34,348 bases of DNA from Bryobacterales bacterium (GTDB taxonomy: Bacteria; Acidobacteriota; Terriglobia; Bryobacterales; Bryobacteraceae): assembly GCA_025350625.1 (NCBI GenBank), contig JANXXL010000412.1, positions 1 through 34,348 of the forward strand, given 5' to 3'. Made by a program: the position numbers and the translations under genes. The notes beneath the pieces are model-generated. The model was not told the DNA's origin. It worked only from the letters and a program-made list of their open reading frames with translations, and did no database searches. How positions within the stretch are numbered: the first letter of the stretch is position 1; each line of letters starts with the position of its first letter. Shown piece after piece: positions 16,449 through 22,421 of the stretch.

Positions 16449-17308
16449 CGCATGGCGGCGGGAGCGTCCGCCCCTGCCTTGCGCCAGTCCTTCAGCGCCG
16501 TGATGCGCCCTTGCCCTCGCGGAGGTTTTAACTCTCTAATCTGAAAGTCGGCTTGTTGACCGCGCACGCTGGCCAGCGCGTATCCGAAGAACCACCCGTC
16601 CTTGTACTGTTCTGTCCCGCGCAAATGCCCTCCGGAACTCACCATCGATAGGTAGGTCACGCCCTCCAGCACGACATCCAGCATCTGATGCAGGTGTCCG
16701 GCAATCACATACCGCACCCCATACTTCTTCGCTAACTGATGCAGCGGGAAACGAGGATTTTGAAACATCGCGTCAACTAGCCAGGATGGCTGGTGAAACA
16801 CGATGAATTTCACAGACTGGTCCTGGTGGGCTTGTAAATCCTTCTCCAGAAAAACCAACTCGCCTGCGGGGAGTTGCTCTGACCGGCTGTTGTCCAATAC
16901 CGTGACATGCGCCCCCAGGTAGTCGAAGCTATAGTGCGGAGGGTGCGCCGCATGTTTTCGAAACAGCGCTTCCGAGCGTGGCGACCAGATGTCGTGGTTT
17001 CCAGGAGCGAGAAACAGCGGGTAGCGGCGGTAGGGCGTCAGAATCTGTTCGAGATGAAGCCACTCGGCTTCGGCCCGGCCATCATCATACCCTTCGATGG
17101 AGTCCCCCACACTCACCACGAATGCCGGGTTTTCTGCGGCTGCCGCTTGCCATGCCTGCTCATAGACGCCGGGCTGCGCGTCGCCGGTGCGATCGCCAAA
17201 GACTACAAATTGAAACGAATCTTTCTGCGATGCGGCCCGATTGCCGAGCAGCCATATGCCGAGCGCTGACACAAGACAGGCGAAGCGCCAGTAGCGGGGA
17301 AATTTCAT
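16445..17308 (-). CDS. Calcineurin-like metallophosphoesterase, membrane-anchored or exported
   Basis: This is a binuclear-metal phosphoesterase, 287 residues from ATG 17308. That start gives a hydrophobic N-terminal helix (RFACLVSALGIWLLGN) acting as signal peptide or anchor; the frame is open back to 17437. All family metal-binding blocks are present: FGDRTGD (38-43), GDSIE (68-72), GNHD (103-106), FHQPSW (171-176) and GHLH (204-207). It therefore has the residues expected for an active Ser/Thr-phosphatase-like or nucleotidase fold. The substrate cannot be deduced. The stop is overlapped by a possible GTG start of the APC permease, and a small membrane-protein gene lies 15 bp upstream, suggesting one leftward operon. 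Confidence 0.9.
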   Translation of the reverse strand: MKFPRYWRFACLVSALGIWLLGNRAASQKDSFQFVVFGDRTGDAQPGVYEQAWQAAAAENPAFVVSVGDSIEGYDDGRAEAEWLHLEQILTPYRRYPLFLAPGNHDIWSPRSEALFRKHAAHPPHYSFDYLGAHVTVLDNSRSEQLPAGELVFLEKDLQAHQDQSVKFIVFHQPSWLVDAMFQNPRFPLHQLAKKYGVRYVIAGHLHQMLDVVLEGVTYLSMVSSGGHLRGTEQYKDGWFFGYALASVRGQQADFQIRELKPPRGQGRITALKDWRKAGADAPAAMR

Positions 17309-17322
17309 CTGGTGGGGCCGCC

Positions 17323-17475
17323 CTACTGCCGCTTGTTTTGAACCCAAACTTTGTGTACCCAGTTGCTGATTGGTTCGTGCTCCCAAAGAGCGCCCCAACA
17401 TGCCGCAGCCACCAATACCACCCAGAGAATTTCCCAATCCCTGCGCCTGGCCTTACGAATCCGCGGCTTGGCCAT
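17323..17475 (-). CDS. Small single-pass membrane protein (hypothetical)
   Basis: This is a 50-residue product from ATG 17475 (MAKPRIRKARRRDWEIL); the same frame is open to ATG 17529. It has a strongly basic N-terminus followed by one hydrophobic helix (WEILWVVLVAAACWGALW) and a short polar tail, which is a positive-inside single-pass membrane layout. The stop is 15 bp from the metallophosphoesterase start on the same strand, so co-transcription is likely. I recognise no family. The ribosome site is weak, and the gene could be spurious. Confidence 0.42.
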   Translation of the reverse strand: MAKPRIRKARRRDWEILWVVLVAAACWGALWEHEPISNWVHKVWVQNKRQ

Positions 17476-17639
17476 AACCACTACGATTCCATCCATTGAG
17501 GGAAAATGCAATAGCTGATTGTCGACCATGGCTTAGGCCAACCGAATGTGGTGGTTTTGAGCCAGCGTGCAGTAAAGCAAACTGCTTAAAATGATTAACT
17601 TAGAGTTGGCCGCTGGAGTGCTATTTAGAGAGCTGACTT

Positions 17640-17644
17640 GGAGG
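17640..17644 (+). promoter_or_regulatory. Ribosome binding site of the glycine-rich protein gene
   Basis: GGAGG lies 6 nt upstream of ATG 17651. It decides the start against the in-frame ATG at 17591, which would add 20 residues ahead of the signal peptide. Confidence 0.6.
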
Positions 17645-17650
17645 TTGGCC

Positions 17651-18331
17651 ATGAAGCCCACTAGGATTCCGTTTAAATTTGCTCTGTCCACAGTTCTCGC
17701 CGGCGTACTGACGCTAGTCAATCCCAGCGTCACTCTCGCGCAACATCGCGGGGGTGGCGGCGGTGGCGGAAACGGAGGTTCGGGCGGCGGCCGGAGTTTC
17801 TCAGGATCGCGAGGAAGCGGCGGCGGCGGCGGACAATCGTTCTCCGGTCAGCGTGGTTCCGGTGGAGGAGGATTCTCCGGCGGTCAATCCGGCGGTCAGT
17901 CTTTCTCGGGTCAACGCGGCTCGGGCGGACAGTCCTTCTCGGGTGGCCGCGGATTTTCGGGCGGAAGCGGCTTCTCCGGTGGCAGACAAGGTTTCTCTGG
18001 TGGCGGCGGATTCTCCAGTGGCAGGCAGGGATTCTCCGGCCAGCGCGGCTTCTCCGGAGGCCAAGGATTCCGGGGCGGCGATCGTGGCAATTTCCGCGGC
18101 GGTGATCACGATAATTTCCGTGGTGGCGATCGCGGATATTATCGCGGAGGCGGTTATTATGGCGGCCGCTCCTACGGATATGGGTATGGGTATTACCCGA
18201 GCTACGGCTACTACGGCGGTTATTATGGCGGATCTTATTGCAACCCCAATGGCTACTATGACCAGTGGGGCAATTGGTATCCAGATCCCAACTGCGGTAA
18301 CGACCCTTACGCCTACGGATACGGCTACTAG
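17651..18331 (+). CDS. Exported glycine-rich repeat protein
   Basis: This 226-residue protein begins with a signal peptide (MKPTRIPFKFALSTVLAGVL..., cleavage near TLAQ). The mature part is low complexity in three zones. First comes a Gly run with Ser. Second is a long array of short repeats built on GFSGGRG, GQSFSGQRG and SGGRQ (about residues 50-140). Third is RGGDRGNFRGG followed by a Tyr/Gly tract (YGYGYGYYPSYGYYGG). A short ordered tail with a Cys pair (YCNPNGYYDQWGNWYPDPNC) closes it. No catalytic domain is present. Such proteins are usually structural, surface or matrix components; the RGG-like zone could also bind nucleic acid, but the export signal argues against that. A strong terminator follows 22 bp after the stop. 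Confidence 0.75.
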   Translation: MKPTRIPFKFALSTVLAGVLTLVNPSVTLAQHRGGGGGGGNGGSGGGRSFSGSRGSGGGGGQSFSGQRGSGGGGFSGGQSGGQSFSGQRGSGGQSFSGGRGFSGGSGFSGGRQGFSGGGGFSSGRQGFSGQRGFSGGQGFRGGDRGNFRGGDHDNFRGGDRGYYRGGGYYGGRSYGYGYGYYPSYGYYGGYYGGSYCNPNGYYDQWGNWYPDPNCGNDPYAYGYGY

Positions 18332-18352
18332 CGGTCACTAAAGTCGAATTAC

Positions 18353-18383
18353 AAATGAGCCGGTACCGCACCGGCTCATTTTT
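18353..18383 (+). terminator. Rho-independent terminator after the glycine-rich gene
   Basis: AAATGAGCCGGT (18353-18364) pairs perfectly with ACCGGCTCATTT (18370-18381) around a 5-nt loop ACCGC, and the 3' arm runs into a T5 tract. This is the best classical terminator in the window. Confidence 0.88.
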
Positions 18384-18431
18384 CGCATAGCCCTCCCAGC
18401 CAACGGACCTCTAAATGCTCGCTGCCCCGGT

Positions 18432-18587
18432 ATGGAAACCATAAAAAAGTGCGCCCATCCAAGTTGCCAATGCCCTGCAAAAAAGGACAACGATTATTGC
18501 GGAACGTATTGCGAAGGAGAGGCTAAAACCTCCGATATCCTTTGTAATTGCGGACATGGCGACTGCCGGGATCAGGCATCCCGCTAG
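18432..18587 (+). CDS. Metallothionein-like small Cys-rich protein
   Basis: This 51-residue cytoplasmic protein has eight cysteines (C7, C12, C14, C23, C27, C38, C40, C45) and two histidines (H9, H42). The spacing C-x4-C-x-C, then YCGTYC, then CNCGHGDC, matches bacterial metallothioneins of the SmtA/BmtA kind, which bind Zn, Cd or Cu in a four-metal thiolate cluster. Relative to SmtA's CACEPCLC, the second Cys is His here (CAHPSCQC), giving a C8H2 ligand set. The gene starts at ATG 18432 and stops at TAG 18585-18587; the ribosome site is weak. It stands alone after a strong terminator, and no SmtB-like repressor is adjacent. The cysteine pattern makes a chance ORF very unlikely. Confidence 0.82.
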   Translation: METIKKCAHPSCQCPAKKDNDYCGTYCEGEAKTSDILCNCGHGDCRDQASR

Positions 18588-18804
18588 CGCCGCGGGTTGC
18601 TAAGGCATACCGCGAGTTGCGCAGCGGGTGGCTGCGATGGCGATTTTGACGTGACGGCAACATTTGCCGCATTTGGGCAGCAGATGCCCAGGTTGCGGGC
18701 GACGTTGCCAGGCGCGCAAATGGAGTATTCCGCTATTGAAGTCGTTGCGCGCTAACGGGCTCAAAGTGATGGCGGGACTACCAGCGCATCAGGAGGCTCC
18801 TCAC
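18588..18804. other. Intergenic leader of fumC
   Basis: This 217-bp stretch has no convincing gene. It holds a small hairpin CGGCAA-CAT-TTGCCG (18655-18669). A frame with a CPGCGRRC peptide is continuous with fumC, but AGGAGG at 18791-18796, 8 nt before ATG 18805, marks the real fumC start, so the peptide is probably not translated. No clear -35/-10 pair is visible. Confidence 0.5.
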
Positions 18805-20169
18805 ATGGAGTCCGAGTCGCAGAAGCAATTGCCGACGGCTTTTCGCATAGAAACAGACAGTATGGGCGAAGTTCGGGTGCCCGCGGAAGCGCTCTACGGG
18901 GCGCAGACGCAACGGGCAGTCGAAAACTTCGCGGTGGGGCCGTATCGTTTTCAGCGGCCGCTCATACAGGCCTTGGGTCTGGTGAAATCCTGCGCCGCCC
19001 GAGTGAATGCGGAGCTGGGACTTTTGCCCCGGGAACTGGCAAGCGCCATCGAGCGGGCCGCCGACAGCATCGCGCAAGGCGAGCATTACCAGCAGTTCGT
19101 GGTTGACGTTTTTCAGACCGGCAGCGGCACCTCCACCAACATGAACGCCAACGAGGTCATCGCGCGCCTGGCCAATGCGCATCCCAACGATCACGTGAAT
19201 CGCAGTCAGTCGAGCAACGACGTGATTCCCTCGGCCATTCATATTGCGGCTGCTATAGAGGTACGAAGCAAGCTGCTGCCGGCGCTGGAGCTGCTCGGCG
19301 CCGCTCTCGACAACCGAACTTCGGCGTTCTGGGACGTCCTGAAGATCGGGCGCACTCATTTGCAGGACGCGACTCCGATGCGGCTGGGACAGGAATTCAG
19401 CGGCTATGCCCAGCAGGTGAAATCCTCCGGCGAGCGGATTTCGGCGGCACTCGAGGGGATTTATGAACTGGCGCTGGGCGGAACCGCGGTGGGGACCGGC
19501 GTGAACGCGCCTCCCGGCTTTGCGGAGCGAACCATTGCCCTGATCGCGGAGCGCACCGGCTTGCCCTTTCGCGAAGCGCGCAATCACTTCGAGGCGCAGG
19601 CGGCCAAGGACGCAGTTTCTTTTCTCAGCGGAGCGCTCAAGACCTGCGCGGTTTCCCTGACCAAAATTGCGAACGACATTCGATGGCTGGGGTCGGGCCC
19701 GCGTGGCGGCCTCGGCGAGATCCGTCTGCCGGAGTTGCAGCCGGGATCGAGCATCATGCCCGGCAAAGTGAATCCCGTCATCCCGGAAAGTCTGCTGATG
19801 GTGTGCGCGCAGGTGATCGGCCACGATGCGGCGATTACCTGGGGCTGCGCCGCGGGTAACTTCGAATTGAATGTAATGATGCCGGCGATTGCTTACGATC
19901 TTCTCGATTCTATCGAGCTGCTGAGCGCCGGTATTCGCAACTTTGCGCTACGCTGCGTGAATGGAATCGAAGCCAATCGCGAGAAAGCGAGCGCGCTGGT
20001 AGAGCAGTCCTTGGCGATGGCCACCGCCCTGACTACCGAAATTGGCTACGATCGCGCGGCCGCGATTGCCAAGGAAGCTTTCGCCACCGGCCGAACTGTT
20101 CGTGAAATCGCGATCGAAAAAAGCGGGCTGACGGCGCAAAAAATCGCAGAGCTTCTGCGCTTCGACTGA
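18805..20169 (+). CDS. fumC: Class II fumarate hydratase
   Basis: This is fumarase C, the iron-independent homotetrameric enzyme that interconverts fumarate and (S)-malate in the TCA cycle. It is 454 residues from ATG 18805, preceded by AGGAGG; the family is normally 460-470. The opening RIETDSMGEVRVPAEALYGAQTQRAVENF is class II-typical. The catalytic regions are all present: SGTSTNMNANEVIA, SSNDVIPSAIHIAA, GRTHLQDATPMRLGQEFSGY with the proton-relay His, and the superfamily signature GSSIMPGKVNP (314-324) with the catalytic Ser. The C-terminal domain follows. It is monocistronic, followed by tRNA-Val. Confidence 0.96.
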   Translation: MESESQKQLPTAFRIETDSMGEVRVPAEALYGAQTQRAVENFAVGPYRFQRPLIQALGLVKSCAARVNAELGLLPRELASAIERAADSIAQGEHYQQFVVDVFQTGSGTSTNMNANEVIARLANAHPNDHVNRSQSSNDVIPSAIHIAAAIEVRSKLLPALELLGAALDNRTSAFWDVLKIGRTHLQDATPMRLGQEFSGYAQQVKSSGERISAALEGIYELALGGTAVGTGVNAPPGFAERTIALIAERTGLPFREARNHFEAQAAKDAVSFLSGALKTCAVSLTKIANDIRWLGSGPRGGLGEIRLPELQPGSSIMPGKVNPVIPESLLMVCAQVIGHDAAITWGCAAGNFELNVMMPAIAYDLLDSIELLSAGIRNFALRCVNGIEANREKASALVEQSLAMATALTTEIGYDRAAAIAKEAFATGRTVREIAIEKSGLTAQKIAELLRFD

Positions 20170-20307
20170 CCATACCTCGAAAGTCAACCTTGCCGGGTAA
20201 GAAGAGCCAGGGAAGCAACTGGTATTTTCCGCAGGAGCCGGCACATCGACATGTTAGAGTGAAGTTTCCGGGCAGTTAGCGAAAGCCATCGTAATGTTGG
20301 CAGGTTC

Positions 20308-20384
20308 GGGCGTTTAGCTCAGTTGGTTAGAGCACTTCGTTTACACCGAAGGGGTCCGGGGTTCGAATCCCTGAACGCCCACCA
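20308..20384 (+). tRNA. tRNA-Val (anticodon TAC)
   Basis: A complete 77-nt cloverleaf is present. The acceptor GGGCGTT (20308-20314) pairs with AACGCCC. The D-arm carries AGTTGGTTAGAGC. The anticodon stem CTTCG/CGAAG encloses loop TTTACAC, giving anticodon TAC, which reads GTA/GTG valine codons. The T-arm has the invariant GTTCGAATCC. The discriminator A is followed by an encoded CCA (20382-20384). Confidence 0.96.
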
Positions 20385-20421
20385 ATCTCCACTTTTCTCC
20401 GGCCCGGACACAAAGGTAACA

Positions 20422-20445
20422 GCGCTTTTCTACGCGCTTTTCTAC
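20422..20445. repeat. Tandem duplication of a 12-bp unit
   Basis: GCGCTTTTCTAC occurs twice in perfect tandem (20422-20433, 20434-20445), just after tRNA-Val. The second copy contains the minus-strand stop codon of the YihY gene, so the duplication extends the 3' end of that message. Confidence 0.75.
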
Positions 20446-21293
20446 AGCTTGGGCTGGGCGGGGGCTGCCGAATCCAGGACCTGGGTAAACTCGGCTCCAA
20501 ATAAAAAGATCATCGCCGAATAGTAGACCCAGACAATCACCACAACCAGCGATCCGGCCGCGCCATAGGCCGAACCGACGGCAGCCTTACCGAGGTAAAG
20601 CCCAATCAGAAATTTGCCCATAGTGAACAGCACGGCCGTCACCGTGGCGCCGATCCAAATGCTTCTCCACGCAATCTTCGTGGCCGGCACGAATCGGAAC
20701 ATGAGCGCGAACAACACCGCGACGCCGGCCAGGGACACCGCCAAATTGATGGTATTCAAGACGAAGCCAGGCAGGGGCAGAACGGCGGCGAAAAATTTGC
20801 TCAACGCGGCCAAGGCAACGCTAAGCAGCAACGAGACCAAGAGAAGAAACCCAACCGCCAGGACCAGCGTAAATGAAAAGACACGCTGCTTGATCGTGCT
20901 CCAAAAGCCGCCCTCGCTTTCGGGTTGCACGTCCCACATTCTATTCAAGGCCGACCGAAGCTCGCCGAATACACCAGAAGCTCCAAACAACAACGTGATC
21001 CCCCCGACGATAGATGCTATCGCGCTGGACGCGGGTTTTTGGCCATGTTCGATCATGTCCTTCACCGCTTGCGATCCCTGCTCGCCGATCATACCCCTGA
21101 CTTGGTCGAGCAATTGGGTCTGGGCTGTGGAATTGCCGAAAATTAGCGAGACAATTGCGAGCGCTAGAACCACTAGCGGCGCGAGCGAAAGAATCGAGTA
21201 AAAAGCCAGCGCGGCGCCCAGGCGCGGTGCTTCGTGCCGGTTCCATTCCGCGGACGTACGGGTTAACATCGACCAAATAGTTGGGTAATTCAT
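20442..21293 (-). CDS. YihY/BrkB family inner-membrane protein
   Basis: This 283-residue integral membrane protein belongs to the YihY/virulence factor BrkB family. The conserved opening HEAPRLGAALAFYSILSLAPLVVLALAIVS is present; the HEAPRLGAALA segment is a family hallmark. Six hydrophobic helices can be traced, with the family's RSALNRMWDVQPESEGGFW loop and the closing helix WVYYSAMIFLFGAEFTQVL. Despite old annotations as ribonuclease BN, the family is not a nuclease, and its function is unclear (transport is suspected). It is convergent toward tRNA-Val and single-gene in this context. The start ATG 21293 is supported by similarity of the N-terminus. Confidence 0.93.
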   Translation of the reverse strand: MNYPTIWSMLTRTSAEWNRHEAPRLGAALAFYSILSLAPLVVLALAIVSLIFGNSTAQTQLLDQVRGMIGEQGSQAVKDMIEHGQKPASSAIASIVGGITLLFGASGVFGELRSALNRMWDVQPESEGGFWSTIKQRVFSFTLVLAVGFLLLVSLLLSVALAALSKFFAAVLPLPGFVLNTINLAVSLAGVAVLFALMFRFVPATKIAWRSIWIGATVTAVLFTMGKFLIGLYLGKAAVGSAYGAAGSLVVVIVWVYYSAMIFLFGAEFTQVLDSAAPAQPKL

Positions 21294-21704
21294 ACCGATT
21301 TTTCTCGAGATTGCTTTGGGTTGAACGCAGGCCCGATCTTCGATCGCACTTTATCAGGCACGCGCCCCTCCAATTCGAAAGATGGTTTCGCGGGCTCTCG
21401 GGCCACACGATTTCCACTGCCGGTCCAGCACGGGATGTCACGGGAGTGCGACTGCATCCCAGTTCTGCTATAGTGGCTGACCGAAGGAATCCTCCCCCAT
21501 GAAGGTTATAGTGCGCAGTTCCTCATTGCTGTTTTTCTTCATTAATCTATTGCTGGGACTTCCCGTCCATCGCAGGCTCAGATCCGTCGGCGTGAGTCAT
21601 GCTGCGGGGCCGGTTGTCCGATAGGATGTCGGCCGGCAGCGCTTTTTGTGTTTCAGTGGTATAGAATGCGGGTACCGAATTCCTGCAAGCGGAGGTATAA
21701 GAAT
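21294..21704. other. 411-bp intergenic region upstream of the cupin gene
   Basis: No confident gene lies here. It contains a TATAGT box (21469-21474) ahead of a doubtful 41-codon ORF (21499-21624) and a TATAGA box near 21660 just before the cupin ribosome site. The sequence next to the YihY start should hold its promoter, but I cannot place one. Confidence 0.4.
21499..21624 (+). CDS. Possible 41-residue secreted peptide (doubtful)
   Basis: The ORF starts at ATG 21499 with a GAAGGA about 10 nt upstream and a TATAGT box 25 nt upstream. Its first 25 residues (MKVIVRSSSLLFFFINLLLG) look like a signal peptide, followed by a short basic tail. There is no recognisable family and no codon-level evidence. 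It may be a leader peptide, a small secreted protein or chance. Confidence 0.25.
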   Translation: MKVIVRSSSLLFFFINLLLGLPVHRRLRSVGVSHAAGPVVR

Positions 21705-22208
21705 ATGATGTCCATCCGAAAGACTTCGGTGACAGTATTGACTCTGGTTGCGTTTGGCGCGGGTTGGCTTGCGAAAACAACAGGGCAGGAAAAGCCGTCG
21801 CCCCCAGTGATCACCTACTTTAGTCATGAGAAAGTGGATGCATCGTTTGCCAAAGCAGTAGCGGCAGACGGCAGCCGGGTCCTCTTTTCGCGTAAGGACA
21901 GTCAAGGAAGGACCTTCACCGTCCATACCAATAGCCGGGGTAAAGCCGAGAAAGGGGATCTTCATTCGCACGAGGGCTGGACGGCGGTCGTGGTTGTGAT
22001 GAGCGGAGCGGCGACTTTTGTTACGCCCGGCACTCCGGCGGCGGCCAAAGCTACGGCGCCCGATGAACTGGGAGGTCAATCCATCGGGAGCGGTGAATCA
22101 CACCGCATCAGCAAAGGGGATGTGATTATTGTTCCTCCCGGCGTTTCCCATTCCTATAAAAACGTGGAAGAACCGTTCCACTACTTGGTGGTGCAGACGC
22201 CGCTCTAA
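21705..22208 (+). CDS. Exported cupin-domain protein
   Basis: This protein is 167 residues from ATG 21705, which has GGAGG 9 nt upstream; an ATG directly after it (21708) is equally possible. A signal peptide (SIRKTSVTVLTLVAFGAGWLA) is followed by one cupin barrel. Cupin motif 1 is GDLHSHEGWTAVVVVMSG with H87 and H89; motif 2 is GDVIIVPPGVSHSYKN with H149. These are the usual metal-binding histidines, so a small metal site is likely. Single-domain exported cupins of this kind have no fixed activity (dioxygenase, isomerase or ligand binding). Neighbours give no clear pathway. Confidence 0.85.
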   Translation: MMSIRKTSVTVLTLVAFGAGWLAKTTGQEKPSPPVITYFSHEKVDASFAKAVAADGSRVLFSRKDSQGRTFTVHTNSRGKAEKGDLHSHEGWTAVVVVMSGAATFVTPGTPAAAKATAPDELGGQSIGSGESHRISKGDVIIVPPGVSHSYKNVEEPFHYLVVQTPL

Positions 22209-22247
22209 GCGCTGCCGGTGCCAAGAAAGCCCCAATAAGAATAATAC

Positions 22248-22370
22248 ATGAGCACCCCCCAAGATCCGCCCTATCCGTTTCCCGCCTCACCGTTTCCCTT
22301 GCCTGATCCTAAGGAACCCGAGCCGGATGAAGAAAAACCGCCTACTCCGCCGCTCCCCTCGGTTGCATGA
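22248..22370 (+). CDS. Possible 40-residue proline-rich peptide (doubtful)
   Basis: ATG 22248 to TGA 22370 encodes a Pro-rich, acidic peptide (MSTPQDPPYPFPASPFPLPD then EPEPDEEKPPTPPLP). The composition is strongly non-random, but there is no clear ribosome site, and it recalls no family. It lies between the cupin and the convergent TonB-receptor gene. Confidence 0.28.
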   Translation: MSTPQDPPYPFPASPFPLPDPKEPEPDEEKPPTPPLPSVA

Positions 22371-22421
22371 GCGGTTGGCAGTACGGGCTTATTCTTAGTG
22401 GCGGCGTGATGTCCGCGAAAC

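Noticed and set aside
17750..18170. CRISPR-like or minisatellite repeats
   Set aside because: The short imperfect repeats are in frame and coding (Gly-Phe-Ser units); no constant repeat with unique spacers.
17730..18371. 213-codon Arg/His-rich minus frame over the glycine-rich gene
   Set aside because: Complement of GGC/GGA repeats yields Arg/His runs; the plus frame has a signal peptide, ribosome site and terminator.
18664..18804. CPGCGRRC zinc-ribbon-like N-terminal extension of fumC
   Set aside because: AGGAGG at 18791 sets the start at 18805, and class II fumarases lack such an extension.
18778..19824. 348-codon minus-strand open frame opposite fumC
   Set aside because: It mirrors the high-GC fumC coding frame, has no recognisable family or ribosome site, and fumC is unambiguous.
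20300..20450. tRNA-Val as an integration (att) site
   Set aside because: No partial tRNA copy, integrase or foreign block follows; only a 12-bp tandem duplication and a chromosomal YihY gene.
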